The notes: generated by a model not told the origin, from the sequence alone. Shown: positions 12,086-24,770, numbered from the stretch's first letter. The stretch is DNA of 64,000 bases from Protea cynaroides (GCA_028583415.1 CM053269.1:39793016-39857015); one strand, 5' to 3'. Made by a program: numbers and translations.

Positions 12086-13076
12086 GGTGTACATAGTTGC
12101 AGTTTTGTCTAGTATCGACTCCTAACATCGGTTGGTTACTCGAGGAAAAACCTATCTTTCATTCATGCATACATTTTGACGATTATTCATTCTGAAGGTG
12201 ATGATAATCAGTAGCTTTGACTGAAGATGCATTAACCTTGTATCTTTGGGTTTCTGTCTCCGTTCTGATGAATCAACGTGGTATTGAAGAAAGCATGCTC
12301 TGGTTCAATATGGTCTCCATTTCAAAAAGGGAATGGCTGAGATGCAATATAGGATTATAATTTCATGCATAGAACTGGTGATTGTTTATACCATACTGCA
12401 CCAGTAATGTATTTCTCACTTGCTTAACCATGGTCTGGAATTCCATTCAGTTCATGTCTGGTTGTTGCGAGTTTTAGAAGCAACCCAGAATTATCTATGG
12501 GTTTTGGATAGACCACATTGAGTGGATAATTAATTACTCCATAATGAAAAGTCAACTTCTCTGCTGTTTCATCTCATATCAATGGAATGAGTTTCACATT
12601 ATGGGCTTAGATGCAACCTTGAATTTTTAGACCTTTTGTTTTCTTTTAATATTTTAAGATTTAATTGGGCTTATTATAATCAAAACTCTCGTTAGATTGG
12701 ATTTAATGCTGTTTGGGTTTTTTCTTTTCTGCTGATATCTCCACAAGGCAGAACAAGTGGTCATGATTGTAAAGGTGGCAAGTTGTTTTTGCTCAAAAAA
12801 TGGATGATAATTACCTTTAAAATGCAAGCCAAATCTACAAAACTAAGTGTTCATTTGATTAAATTAGAGCCACAACTTTGACACGTAGATAATACATTTT
12901 TTTATCATCACATGCATGGTTCATATTGGCCCAGTTGGCTTGGCTTGGCTTGACAGACAGTACAGGAATTGAGATGCATGAACTGCACTTCCCATCTACA
13001 TGGCTGCGTCTCTTTCCTTAATAAAACAATGCTGAAACATAAGGTAAGGGAAAAGTTTTTCTGGTCTGCTCCTTAG
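12086..13076. other. 3' flank of the APD-like gene; no other gene
   Basis: Probably holds the 3' UTR. No frame resembles a known protein, and I see no repeat structure worth naming. Confidence 0.5.
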
Positions 13077-13080
13077 GTCA

Positions 13081-13313
13081 GGGATCCAAATCGTCTCATA
13101 CCTGAAATTCAGGAGGCGTGGCGGCAACCCCACTGGATGGTCGCCACGTGGGGGTCAGATGAATCCGACCCCTTCGTTCGAGCCGACAAGCCGAGCCGAC
13201 AAGAGAGTGTTGGCTCGAACGAAGGGGTCGGATTCATTCGACCCCCACGTGGCGATCATCCAGTGGGGTCGCCGCCACGCTTCCCGATCTCAGGGATGAG
13301 ACTATTTGAATTG
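13081..13313. mobile_element. Foldback MITE, family A (copy 1), with CACGTG
   Basis: The two halves are long inverted repeats: GGCGGCAACCCCACTGGATG and GGTCGCCACGTGGGGGTC on the left, GACCCCCACGTGGCGATCAT and CCAGTGGGGTCGCCGCCACG on the right, around a short centre rich in GCCGACAAG. The ends read GGATCCAAATCGTCTCA and GAGACTATTTGAATT. Related copies lie at 51987, 53153 and 53412. Noncoding; it would fold into a near-complete hairpin. Confidence 0.85.
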
Positions 13314-13539
13314 ACTCATGGTCTGGAACATCTTATCTTTAAAAAGGTACAAATTTGAAGCTTCTATAATATCCCTCTTTTTTATCTAACCACTCACAAA
13401 ATCTACTTTTTGAAAACCTTTCTGTAAAGTAATGCTCTTAAAGGTTTATATTTACACCCCTTGAAATTGACCGACTAACTAGTAATTAAAAGGGATGTTC
13501 CAACCCAGTGTCTTCGTTTTCATTTTTTTCTTTTTCAAG

Positions 13540-13722
13540 AGAAAGATGGGATCGGGCTACTCTGAAGCAAGGGGGTCACTATAGAGGTGGCCGTGAAGGT
13601 GAGAAGTTCTCCATGTGTGTGGTTCTCGATACGATGGTGGGGGCATGTTTGATGCTTCATATGGCACGGTAACCAGAAGCAGCGAATCAAGGAGTGCCCC
13701 CAAAACTTGTTAATGCCCACCT
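13540..13722 (+). repeat. MITE-like repeat B, copy 1
   Basis: It contains AGGTGGCCGTGAAGG, ATGGTGGGGGCATGTTTGAT and GGTAACCAGAAGCAGCGAAT. The same sequence in inverted orientation and diverged form occurs at 14890-15095. Noncoding. Confidence 0.65.
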
Positions 13723-14561
13723 TCCTATTTGACTACTTTCAAAGACATGGTGATCCTTTACATGTAAGACCTATTGCTCATGCAATTATTTGGGATCCTC
13801 ATTTTGATCAACCGAAATGGCTATCAAGAAGGTTCCACTGATGGTTTGGATGGGAAGGAACTAGATTTGTTACATGGCCATTGTCCCCGAGCTTCAGCTT
13901 GGGCAGTTTTCTCTCTCTCTTGCATGGAGATTGAATTCTCTTCCATGATCACCACTGTATATATATAAAGGCTTTACATAGTGAACTTTGCAGATCCTAA
14001 TAAATTACATTTGGAATACTTTTATTATTGGGAGGGAGGGGATTATTTAACCAGAGGCATGAATTATTTAAGCAAAAAGAAGTCAAAAACTGAACTCAAT
14101 GAATTTTTTTTTTCTCCATTTGATGAAAACCCATTTGAGAAATCTGTGTAGTTACCTTGAGTTACCTTGTTGATCCAAATGTTCCTCTCATGATCCTGTC
14201 AATAATGGCTTTTCGTTCCCTTGGTCTTTGGCAGTCCATCTTAAGTGTTCTTCCTGTCTCCGTTAATGTATTAACTCACACCAGTATCTTGAGATGCACA
14301 GTTACAAGGAATTAAAAAAGTTGAAAAACAGAAGAACTTAGGAGGGAGGAGTAGAAGAAGAATACTTACCTTGTGAAACAGAAGAAGCTGAGACCTGGGT
14401 ATCTGAGGAGTTGGTGCGGTTGGGCTTTTTCTACTTCCATGCATTTTTTAGCGTATGGTTATTTGATCTAAAATTCTGGGTTGGGGTTGGCGGTGTAATT
14501 GCAGGTGGTTGTAGAGGTATCGGAGAAGGTAAAGCAAAAGGGCTATAAACTTTGGAAAAAG

Positions 14562-14695
14562 ATTCTTGTAGTGAGGCTAAAGTGGCAGTGAGGATTACTC
14601 TCAGTTAAAGTGTATCGGGAGTGCATCGAGATGTGTCCGGATGCATGTTGAGTGTCAGTGATCCTCACTGCCACTTTGGCCTCACTACAAAGAAT
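14562..14695. mobile_element. Hairpin MITE, 34-36 bp arms
   Basis: The arm 14562-14595 (ATTCTTGTAGTGAGGCTAAA then GTGGCAGTGAGGAT) is the near-perfect reverse complement of 14660-14695 (ATCCTCACTGCCACTTTGGC then CTCACTACAAAGAAT). The 64-bp loop holds no frame. Its outer ends resemble the CTCGCTACAAAAGAGTCC end of repeat B at 15068, so the two are probably one family. Confidence 0.8.
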
Positions 14696-14889
14696 CCCAA
14701 TCTATAGACTTCTGGTACCGATCATGGTAGGCAAACACGTTATGAAATTAATGAGGAAGCAGGTGAAGTTGATTCTGTGGCTATTGAGGTTGTCCCTCTA
14801 TTAACTCCAATTTCTAGTTTTGGGGTCTTTTGTTTCTTCCATGATATGATTCAACTCGAAACAAAGTGATACCATGAAAATGTTTTCAG

Positions 14890-15095
14890 CTCCTAAAAAG
14901 TTTCTTTCGTTCAAACACTGTAGTAAGGTCCCTGTTTTGCAATGGATTCACTCCTTCTGGTTACTGTATGTATCACATGAAACATCCAACATACCCCACC
15001 ATCGGATGAATAGCTCCACACTTGGTAAGCATTTGGCTTTCACGGCCACCTCTGTGGTAACCCCCCTCGCTACAAAAGAGTCCAATCCAGATAGA
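14890..15095 (-). repeat. MITE-like repeat B, copy 2 (inverted)
   Basis: CACTCCTTCTGGTTACTGTA, CATACCCCACCATCGGATGA and TTCACGGCCACCTCTGTGGT correspond in reverse complement to 13540-13722. The copies are about 1.2 kb apart. Confidence 0.65.
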
Positions 15096-15281
15096 TGGGG
15101 TATGTGAGCATTCTCTTACATTCTCTCTCCTCATTTATTATTATCTTCATTATTAACGAACCAAACCGATGTTCATTTTGTTGCTCCATGTATGATTCTA
15201 ATATATAGTGCTAATGCACTCATTCTTTCTTTTTCTTTTTTTCTTTCTTCTTAAGCCCGTAATTACCTTCAACTAGGAGAT

Positions 15282-15692
15282 GTCAAAATTGAGTTCAAAC
15301 CAAAAATTGAAACCAAAATCAATCGAAAAAGTTAGGCTGAATTGGATCATAGTCTTACTAGGCTTGGTTTTAGAGACCGATGAAAACCCAAACCAGATTG
15401 ATCGATAAGACCACTCAATGGACCAAAATCGAACCAATAACAACCCGGGCCAATCAAAATCTATTAAGACAATCTTTTAATAAATATACATAGAGGAAAC
15501 CGAGATCAAACTGGTATCAATCTCTCAATAAATATACAAATAGGAAACCAAACTTATAGCAACCCAATAATAAAGTCAACCCAATAAAAACTGAAATCAG
15601 ACTTTTCTTAATGATTTGATTTTGAGGTTGCTGCTACAAGACTGAAACCAATTCAAACCAAACTAAACCGAATAATCGACACCTTTACACTC
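15282..15692. mobile_element. Possible hAT-type MITE, AT-rich
   Basis: It begins AGATGTCAAAATTGAG and ends AATCGACACCTTTACAC, with many AACCRAA-type words inside. The ends resemble those of the element at 23471. The boundaries are by eye. Confidence 0.35.
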
Positions 15693-15699
15693 GACACCA

Positions 15700-18100
15700 T
15701 TAACGAAACTCATACATAACAGATTGAAATCTGTGAAAACCATAGGTTTTAGGCAAGCTGAGAAGACAAGATCCATGGACTGGCCTGTTTATTGATGTAT
15801 TGATTTCTTTATACCTTCACCATGAAAACAAAAGGAAGGATCGAACCCCTCTTCCTTTCATAGTGAAGGGACAAAATGTTGTTCTCCAAATGCATGCATG
15901 AGACCACTTCCATCACTCAAGAATAATATTTTCTTTAGGGAATGATCAAAGCTTTTGTCAGTAGCTTAAAAAAAATTATTTTAAGAAAATTATTTTTTAA
16001 TTTCTTTTCTATGAAGGGGGGATTGAAATATGTACAAGTCGGGGTGTTTGACACGTCTCATTTTTATTCTCCAAAGAATCTAAATAAACAAAAAATATCC
16101 AACACATCAACTTAAGAAAATGTAGTAGTGGTGGGGGTGAGAGATGAGAGTGAGATGAGAGAGAAAGAGAATCAAAGAAAAATGTGGATATGGAAGAGCC
16201 TGGTCTTACTTGCCAACATAGAGTCATACTTTTTCTCAATTTGTGTGGAATAGAGGAGAGGGGGGGAATGAGTGGCACTCTTCATTCCTCTCATTGACTG
16301 AGGCCTGTTAATGTTGGGTTTGGTTTTTCAAAAGACACCAGCTTCTCAAGGCTATTGTAATATTGATTTCTTTTAGCGGATATTCATTGGTTCATCATGA
16401 AAACCAAAATATACAGAAGAAGTTTTCGTATTAATTTGAAACGGGAAAGGTGTAGGAGTTTTGCATTATCTGAAGGACACCGGCCGTTGATGTCAAGAAG
16501 AAAAACTAAAGAAAAAGTCATTAATGTTCTTATATTTCTAGTATCATTTGAAATAGGTAGTTTGAGTTTATTTTCTTGGTTTATGAAGAGGGATATCTTC
16601 ACTTTGGGTTGACTTAAGATCTAAGGACAATGGAGCAGTATTATCGGCAATCAATATACTCAGAGGAAAGTATGACTGGTTATGATTATTTTCCTTTGTT
16701 TTCTTCACCTTAGACGAAGGAAAGCTTTCTCTTATTTTCTCTTATCATCTCCTTTTTTATTTTTAAATTAAAAAGTTTTCAAATTTACAAATACCTCAAT
16801 AAATAATTTATATATATTTCGTTCCTACATACTTGTTCTTTTGATTTTAAGATTATTTCTATGCAATATTTTCTATTAAATATTAAAAAAAAAAAGAAAA
16901 TAATTTAAAGGTGGTAAGGTTTATCAATCTAAATCAAGAATCTAGAAGGGCATCCTCAAACTATTCTGTTGACTTACAAATTTTGTGGATATGTTTTCTC
17001 CACATGATCATAGTTGGAATGATGAAGGAAAAAAATTCTCTTAAAATTACTTAAAAAAGGATTCTGGTTTCCTTCTTATATAGAGGCCTTTTATATACTC
17101 ATATTATATATAGCATATAACAAAGGGCCTAGGTTTTGTGGGCTGCTAAGACCTAGTGTCTATTACTCACATGTCAAATTTCCATTCAAAATAGAATTAG
17201 CATATGACAAAATATCTCTAAAATTGATTAAGGAAATAAAATCTTTTGGAAAAAATGGTTAATAACAAATGGACATATGAATGTAAAAGGAAAATTTTCA
17301 ATACATGAATGGATGCATAATTAATTTTTTATCCATAAGCAATTTAGGTTTATGTTCTAAGTTGGCATGTAAAAAAAGATTTAGAGATGAAAAATCAAAA
17401 AGAAAGTCGACAACACTAGTATCAATCTGATTACGAGTTAATTCAAACTGGTATTTGAGCAAATCGGACAAAACTTGACAGATTGTGGAGTAAAGTTGAA
17501 TGGGTTATGGTTGATATCAAATTAATTCAGTTGATATAGTCTAGTTTCTGATTATAATCTATTTAATTCAGTTCAATTCGAACTATATTAGACATACACC
17601 AAAATTGTATTGATTTTATACCAAGATCTAAAGTAGAGCTTTGTCGATTTTACGGTTTTTTATTCTATTAATCAAACTCCACACACATGTAAAATTAAAT
17701 TTGCATGTAAGATTCTTTTCCATGAAGTTTATTTTTATGTTTATGAATTATTTATGATAAATTATTTATAAAAATAATTATAAATCATAAATAATAATTA
17801 TTTAATATTATTAGACATAAAAAAAAAAATAATAAATTATTTCAATAATGATAAACATCTTTTAATTTTATATTTATATCAATTTATTCTAAATATAAAT
17901 AAATATCATAAATCATACCAAATAATTATATATATTATAATCCAAAATATTACAAAAAAAAAATATTATAATCCAAAAAAGCAAAAAGAAAGACGTTGAA
18001 AACCGCCGCCCATACAAAACCTAATTTCTTCCCCCTTTTGCCCATTAATGGACATTGTCTGACGTAAGCAAATTCCACGAATGGCCCCAGTGAGTCCACA
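15700..18100. other. AT-rich intergenic DNA upstream of PDX1
   Basis: No protein-like frame or RNA gene is seen. The part at 17640-17980 is very AT-rich with short homopurine runs. The promoter of PDX1 must lie in the right-hand portion, but I cannot name a TATA box with confidence. Confidence 0.5.
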
Positions 18101-18105
18101 AGAAA

Positions 18106-18112
<7 letters not shown>

Positions 18113-18143
<31 letters not shown>
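18113..18143. repeat. (GA)n tract in PDX1 5' region
   Basis: About 15 GA dinucleotides, followed about 80 bp later by a CT-rich leader (CTCTCCCTCCCTCACTCACA near 18239). GA/CT tracts are common core-promoter or 5' UTR elements in plant genes. It lies 225 bp before the PDX1 start codon. Confidence 0.7.
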
Positions 18144-18146
<3 letters not shown>

Positions 18147-18367
18147 CTTGATTTATATTTTTTATTTTTAACAGCTGAAGCGTTCAATCCTCTCCTATTT
18201 ATCCTTTCCTTCCCTCGCAGCCGCAACTGCCTCCCGCTCTCTCCCTCCCTCACTCACACAATCTTTATCTCTCATTATCAGAATCATCTACCTCAATTAG
18301 GGTTTCTGAAAAATTAATCAGTTGTTCTCTAGGAGAAGCTCCGTTTTTTCTCAACAAGCTTTCAGAA

Positions 18368-19297
18368 ATGGCCGGAACCGGTGTTGTTACAGTGTATGGC
18401 AACGGAGCCATCACAGAAGCTAAGAAATCCCCTTTCTCCGTCAAGGTTGGCCTCGCCCAGATGCTCCGAGGTGGCGTAATCATGGACGTGGTGAACGCCG
18501 AGCAAGCCCGCATCGCCGAAGAGGCAGGGGCTTGCGCTGTCATGGCCCTGGAGCGCGTCCCTGCTGATATCCGCGCCCAGGGAGGTGTCGCCCGCATGAG
18601 TGACCCTGGCCTCATCAAGGAGATCAAGCAGGCCGTCACCATTCCTGTCATGGCTAAAGCTCGTATCGGCCATTTCGTCGAAGCGCAGATACTGGAAGCC
18701 ATCGGTGTCGATTACGTCGACGAAAGCGAGGTCCTTACTGTCGCCGATGATGATAACCACATCAATAAGCATAATTTCAGGATCCCCTTTGTATGCGGTT
18801 GTCGAAACCTCGGTGAAGCCCTTCGGAGGATTCGTGAAGGCGCTGCCATGATTCGCACCAAGGGAGAGGCTGGTACCGGCAACATTATCGAGGCCGTGAG
18901 GCATGTGAGGTCGGTGATGGGCGATATCAGGGTCCTGCGTAACATGGATGATGACGAGGTCTTCTCCTTTGCCAAGAAAATTTCTGCTCCCTACGACCTG
19001 GTGATGCAGACTAAGCAATTGGGTAGGCTCCCTGTGGTTCACTTTGCTGCAGGTGGGGTTGCTACGCCGGCGGATGCTGCTCTGATGATGCAATTGGGTT
19101 GCGATGGTGTCTTTGTTGGCTCTGGTGTATTCAAGAGCGGTGACCCGGCTCGCCGAGCTCGGGCGATTGTTCAGGCTGTGACCCATTACAGTGATCCTGA
19201 TATTCTTGCTGAGGTGAGCTGTGGGTTGGGTGAGGCCATGGTTGGAATTAATCTCAAGGATGAGAAGGTTGAGAGGTTTGCCGCACGGTCGGAGTAG
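18368..19297 (+). CDS. PDX1: Pyridoxal 5'-phosphate synthase subunit PDX1
   Basis: A 309-residue, intronless reading frame, the usual length and gene structure of plant PDX1. It makes pyridoxal 5'-phosphate (vitamin B6) in the cytosol from ribose 5-phosphate, glyceraldehyde 3-phosphate and ammonia that the glutaminase partner PDX2 supplies. PdxS-type TIM barrels assemble as two stacked hexamers. Visible motifs: GGVIMDVVNAEQARIAEEAG (from 35), the substrate-binding lysine K97 in VMAKARIGHF, the second catalytic lysine K165 in RTKGEAGTGN, the phosphate-binding GGVATPADAA and GVFVGSGVFKSGDP. It starts MAGTGVVTVYGNG, matching the conserved plant N-terminus. No break or missing residue. It most resembles the catalytic class rather than the catalytically silent PDX1.2 type, because both lysines are kept. 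Base composition is GC-richer than its surroundings. Confidence 0.97.
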   Translation: MAGTGVVTVYGNGAITEAKKSPFSVKVGLAQMLRGGVIMDVVNAEQARIAEEAGACAVMALERVPADIRAQGGVARMSDPGLIKEIKQAVTIPVMAKARIGHFVEAQILEAIGVDYVDESEVLTVADDDNHINKHNFRIPFVCGCRNLGEALRRIREGAAMIRTKGEAGTGNIIEAVRHVRSVMGDIRVLRNMDDDEVFSFAKKISAPYDLVMQTKQLGRLPVVHFAAGGVATPADAALMMQLGCDGVFVGSGVFKSGDPARRARAIVQAVTHYSDPDILAEVSCGLGEAMVGINLKDEKVERFAARSE

Positions 19298-20790
19298 GTG
19301 TTGGAGGAGGATATTGGGTTGGAGACGATTGGCTTGGAGGTGAGCTTTGGGTGTGGTGATCATCATTATATGTCTTTTTTCATTCTCTGTTGTCCTGATA
19401 ACTTTGGGCACTCTTGGTGGGGATTTTTTTTTTTTTTTTCCTGTTCTCATACATTAGTGAGGTTATAAGATTGAGTTCTTCTCTGTTTCAGAAGAACCTT
19501 TGTTGATCAGAAGTTAATTTCTTGTCTTGATAAGATAATCATAAATGAATGATTCAGTTGTAGAGAAGAATATTTTATTTAATTCTATAATTATACGATA
19601 ATTCATGGAGGAAGGTGTGTGGATGTGGTTGAATAGATTGGCTGGGTTTAATGGTAAACTACTTTTTTTCCCCACTTTTTGGTTGAAGGGTGGAAAGGAT
19701 GGATAAGGAATCCCCCAACAAAAGCATTGTTGTCTTGCTTGTGAATTTTGTAAATTTGTATGGTTCTCATTTTTCTGAGATATGAACTGATTCCTGTGGG
19801 TCATATCTTCTAGTTCCTACTTTCATCCAGTTAATCATTTGTAGAGGTGTAGGAAATTTTAATTTTAAATGGCAGTGTCCAAAAGAGATGAGCAACCAAG
19901 TGAATTAGCTTTTGTCATGAAGAAATTGGTGGCCTGAACCATATAGCTTTTCCATTTTTCTCAGAGCACAGACTATAGCCCACTGGAGGATGAAGCAGAG
20001 CATGGGTAAGCTATTGGACCTTTCTCTCATGGACTCTCATGGAGAGTAGGTTGTAGCATCCACTCAAAGCAATCTATGAGGTTGATTGTGACTGAATTGC
20101 TTGCAGTGTTGTCCAAAGTGCCTTTCCTCTGGAGCTTAACATGATGGGTGATTATACACTTGTTATTTCAATATAGAAACAATACAATCCCTCATCATTT
20201 GGAATGTTCCTTGATTATAGGGGTTGTGACTTTGAAATCCCTTTTCATTTTTTTTTTTGATAAGCGATGTCAAATCCTTTCTTAGAATACAATAATCATT
20301 AACCCGCCAGGGCACGCAATCTGTTTCTCTGTCCTTGGCCATTGGAAGTTTCCAAAATGCAGAGCAGGAATGAAATGAGACTCTCCAAGATGGGAAAATT
20401 GGAAGATATTAGTATTCATGTTCTTGTTAAGCAACACTCCCTGTGCTATGATTAGTTGTTAGAAGTTAAAATGGGTTTTGAAGACTAATCCAGGAATTTT
20501 TTTTTTTTCGTATTTCCATAACAAGCTTAAGAATGGGATCTTGCCATCTTGGGAAGATTTTCCATTTACAGTGCTGGACATTATATCAGGTTTACATTTG
20601 GTTTACAGATAGCTTTAGGGACTAATTCTTCTACTAGGGTATCACACTTGCTCTTATTCCCTGAATTGAATGCTCCTGAGTGTGATAATGCTTATAATCC
20701 TGAAATTCTGGTGCTTGAGAATGTGCTGGGGAAATCTTATCCAAGTGTTTCTGCTACTTCACTTTATTTGGGCATCTTTAAGCCTAAATT
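19298..20790. other. PDX1 3' flank and intergenic DNA
   Basis: A poly(T) run at 19424-19439 and T-rich sequence follow the stop codon and may be 3' UTR. No further gene is recognised. Confidence 0.5.
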
Positions 20791-21172
20791 TAGGGATGTA
20801 AACCGATAGTCGAAAATATGGATTCGATTTGCATCCATATCTGTTTAGGGTACCGTATCTGGTTAGGGGTATTCGGATCTGAATTTTAATAATCTGGAAC
20901 ATAATCTATCTGATCCGAATAGATATCCAACTAATAATAAAAAATTAAGTAGCTACTGATCTCAAGGGTTCTTGAAGATCCGATAGGTTGTAGAGAATGA
21001 GGAAAAGAGAACCGACAACTGAAAGACATGGATTGAGAGCAAATTATATCTGTCGGGGAGAGGAAGGTTCAGGTTATACAAGTCAGGGATGTAAACAGAT
21101 AGGATTTGATTCCCATCCATCTCCGGTCAGGGTATCAAGATCCGATCAGTATTCGATTCGTTTACATCTCTA
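20791..21172. mobile_element. MITE(s) with TAGGGATGTAAAC ends
   Basis: It starts TAGGGATGTAAACCGATAG and ends GTTTACATCTCTA, an inverted pair. A second internal start (CAGGGATGTAAACAGATAGG, 21084) suggests one copy nested in, or joined to, another. The family recurs at 50897-51374 with TAGAGATGTAAATGG ends. It looks like a hAT-type non-autonomous element. Confidence 0.65.
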
Positions 21173-23462
21173 CTTAAAGTCCTTATCTGATCAAACATTG
21201 GAGGTTGCATATCTACTTATCCAAATAATAGAAGAAGAAAAAAAAATATTGGATGTGCATATCCTAAAAAATAGGATCTAAGCTTTTAGATATTGTCAAA
21301 CAATCTATCATATCTTGCATGGTATCATTGGTTTTTTATGAAGTCCTGATACTGCAGCCGTGTTCTGGATTTGCCTTGTCAAATAGATGAAGACTCTGGG
21401 TTTTATGGTTTGTGAAACACCAAGTAGCAAGTACCTCTATATCTGATCTTTTCAATGGTGTGTGCTATATCACTCTTTTTTGGGGGGAAGTACTTTTAGG
21501 GGTCTGTACACAATCTACTGATCTACAGATGACTGAGAATTAGTGGTGAGCAAAACTCAATCCACCCAAACCTCCCATTTATTTGTGGATTTGGTTGAGA
21601 TATATGCTCCATGTCTCATTCTTGAGGTTAAATGCTGGCAATTGGCTACCCAGACGTAGATGTGTTTTGTCTCTGAACCAAGTTATTTCTGAACCATATA
21701 TAATATTTTCCATCATCATCCTCTCCATTTATCTTCCATTAAAATTGTGTGTGGAAAATTTCCTCCTTATGCTTAAGATGTCTTGCATTTTAACTCTTCA
21801 ATCCAAATATTTGAAATGGCCTTGTCTTGCAAATTAAGGCATCCCCCCACCTAAAAAAAAGTAAAAATTCTTTTGAAGGTATAAGCATAGTTGTTAAGGA
21901 ACCAAGGCGTTGGAGGCCTGACAAAGCGCCTGATTTTTCAAGGCAAGGGCTCCTAAGTGCCTAGGCGACACCTGGACAACTATGGGTATAGGTTTTGAGG
22001 AATCAATGCTGCCATTTTGAACCTTGTCTGCTCATCTGTTGTGTAGACTTCTAATTGATCTATTAGGTTAAACAAATAAGTAAAATTAAACAGCAACTAG
22101 CAACCACAATAATTTGCCATCTTTGGAGATATCATTCACCCAATTTGTTAGAACAGAATCAGCCTGGAAAATGATCCCTCTTATGTATTTCTTGTCCATT
22201 AATTTTAATATTAAAGAACTTAAACTAGAGATAATCATTTGGTTATGTGCTTCAACTATGGCTGCTTTTCGGGTGCCTGGTTCCTACCTTGGCAGGGGAA
22301 GTGGCATGTCTGTGTAAAATATGAAAATGGTAATTTGGGTATATCTGGAGGGGTTTGCTCACACCAGAAAATAGAAATGCAAGTTTGACCCAGCAAGCCC
22401 AAGACCACTGTAAACCCGGCAGAACTTGGGCTGGGCTTTTCAGCCTTCATATGTGTATGTGTGTATCATTTTTATGCAAGATACATTTTATACATGCCAT
22501 TTGATTTAATGTATAATTATATAAACTTTTATGTTACGAATTGCTTTCTTATTTTTATATAAAAAAATAAAAGTAGTTTTCCATGTAACAAGAGAATGTG
22601 ATGTTTCTGAAAATCACAAGAAAAATCTAAGTGATTCAATTATACAGTTTTTTATTTAGGGGAGAGGTCCTCTGGTCCAAAGTTTAGTGAAATCGTAGGG
22701 CATAGAAACGGGAGGGGGCAGTTACGGAATTTCATATACAAGGGGGTTGGGATATGTGGGCTTTTGAGGGGAGATGACTCCAGACCATGGAGTCCATTAG
22801 TTAGTCGATGGACAGAAAAAAAAAGCTTTTGCCCTAGAATATTTTTTTTTTATAATTTAGAAATGCCCTTAATTTTAAATCATAGAGAATACATAGTAAT
22901 GTTTAGAGTACTAGCACACATGTATTTTCATACATGAGATGCATGTCAATACATAAGGGGTATTTAATTTAATTAGACTATGAAATTTAATATGTGACTA
23001 ATCTGAACCATATTCTCTTTATCCAACAAACACATCATCTGCTCTCGTGGCAGAATAGATAGCTTATGATGTTTGGAAAGATAACCGTCTTGTGACAAAA
23101 ACAATTTGTCAAAAAATAACATAAAAATAACAAAACAGGGCCAAGCCTGGCCTTCCTTGAGCCCAGTAGAGCCGGGCCTTAGCTAAGATATCCCAGCTCG
23201 ACTTTGGCCATGCTAAGCTTGGGTTGAGCCTGCGAGATCCAGTCTGGGCTTGTGATTTCGAAACCCAGCCCTGTTGCAGCCTTACCAGAAAGGGGAGAAC
23301 TCCACTATCCTGAAATTTGTATTCATCCATACTCAGCACTGCAAGGCTATGCTATTGAAGGGATGATAAACTTCCAATTTTTACTTAAAGTTATGGGATC
23401 TATACACTTTCGATGTGGGATGGATTTTTTTATGCTAAGCCAATGGGCACATGGGAGAGGCA
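21173..23462. other. Intergenic DNA with GGGCTTGGGC-type repeats
   Basis: No gene recognised. Two GC-richer patches (22370-22445 and 23125-23280) are full of GGGCTGGGCTT, AGCCCAAG and AAGCCTGG words. They resemble the GGGCY-rich MITE-like repeats common in plants, but ends are not visible. Confidence 0.45.
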
Positions 23463-23470
23463 CTTCATTG

Positions 23471-24014
23471 TAAGGGTGTTAGACGGTGCGGTTTCGGTTT
23501 AACAGTGCGGTTTCGGTTTCAGTTCGGTGTCTAATGAGTAAAATCAAAATCAAAACATTTATTAAACGGTTTCAAAATGCTTACCAAAAATGATTATTTA
23601 TTGATTTGGATTTTTCAATTTTTAAACTGTTTCGTTGCCGAGAAGGAGAGGAAGAGAGTTTTAGGAACAAAGTAAAGGAAAAGCAAAGGAAATCATTAAA
23701 ATAATTTTAGTCAGATATGAAAATGGACTTATGATTTATAAGTATACCATGTGGAAAACATTAAAATATAATTATGTTTATACATACATAAACATTTAAC
23801 ACTAAGGGATTAAAGTAAAGGTTTAGTCGGTTTTAACAGTTTCAAATAGTCGGTTTAAATGGTTTCATTCTTGAAACCAATTTTGAACCATTTAATTAAA
23901 CGGTTTCATTTCTAAAACCAGAATTGAACCATTTAATAATCGATTTCACGTTTTCGGTTTAAACGGATTAGTTTGATTTCGGTACACTGTTCGGTTTCAT
24001 TTTTGACACCCTTA
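23471..24014. mobile_element. hAT-type MITE with 8-bp target duplication
   Basis: The ends are TAAGGGTGTTAGACGG and TTTTTGACACCCTTA. They are flanked by CTTCATTG (23463-23470) and CTTCGTTG (24015-24022), an 8-bp duplication matching at 7 of 8 positions, as hAT elements make. The inside is rich in GGTTTCGGTTT and AAACCGTTT-type words on both strands. Noncoding. Confidence 0.8.
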
Positions 24015-24030
24015 CTTCGTTGTTTATACA

Positions 24031-24107
24031 GGTAGGTCCACATAGTTAGGAAAGAGAAACTATGTCAGGTAGGTCCACATAGTTAGGAAAGAGAAACTAT
24101 GTCAGGT
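24031..24107. repeat. Tandem duplication, ~39-bp unit x 2
   Basis: The unit containing GGTAGGTCCACATAGTTAGG and AAAGAGAAACTATGTCA occurs twice in a row without change, followed by a GA-rich tract. Confidence 0.9.
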
Positions 24108-24770
24108 AGAGAGAGAGAGTGAGAGGGTACACAGGTAGTGTGTCTACCCTTTTGTTTTACTTAATCAAGATTTATCTCAAAATGTAGTTAGAAAAAAAAA
24201 TTATAATTAGCTTTTTCTTTTGATAAGAAAAGTTCTACCAAAAAGAATTTTTTTTGATAAAAAAAGAATGAGCATAAGGAAATATCTCCACCTATTAAAG
24301 AAATAATAATAATAACATTGCAATATGTATTTTAGGAATGCATTTTAGATCAAGAACACATTCTAGGATGATAAAAAAAAAAGTTTTGGTATAAATTATC
24401 ATCCTTGGATCATGGAATGCATAAGAGAACATGGTCCATTCTAAAACGTGATATTTAGTCAATTATGCATTCTAAGCCTAAAATGAAAATATCCTCACTC
24501 TTTAACTCATTTTCATTCTATGATAGGAATAATTTCTACATTTTGAGAATGTATTTTTAAGAATACATTTCAAGAATGCATACCAAACACAGCCCACAAG
24601 ACATTAAGGTCATTTTTATTTTATGATTATATGATGCATATGCACATTTCAGATCATTGAACCTATCATAAATTTTGATATTTCTTCCGGTTTAAGTTGA
24701 TTTAAGGTTTGTTTAGAATTCCTAATTGAGTTTATGTTTTATAAGTAAATGCGATCCACACATCCAAACA

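Noticed and set aside
13081..13313. Hairpin as a microRNA precursor
   Set aside because: Near-perfect 100-bp arms and at least three other copies fit a foldback MITE better than a miRNA gene.
18362..19450. 362-residue open frame on the minus strand across PDX1
   Set aside because: It is the antisense shadow of a GC-rich, strongly conserved gene. The protein shows no family features, and the sense frame is a perfect PDX1.
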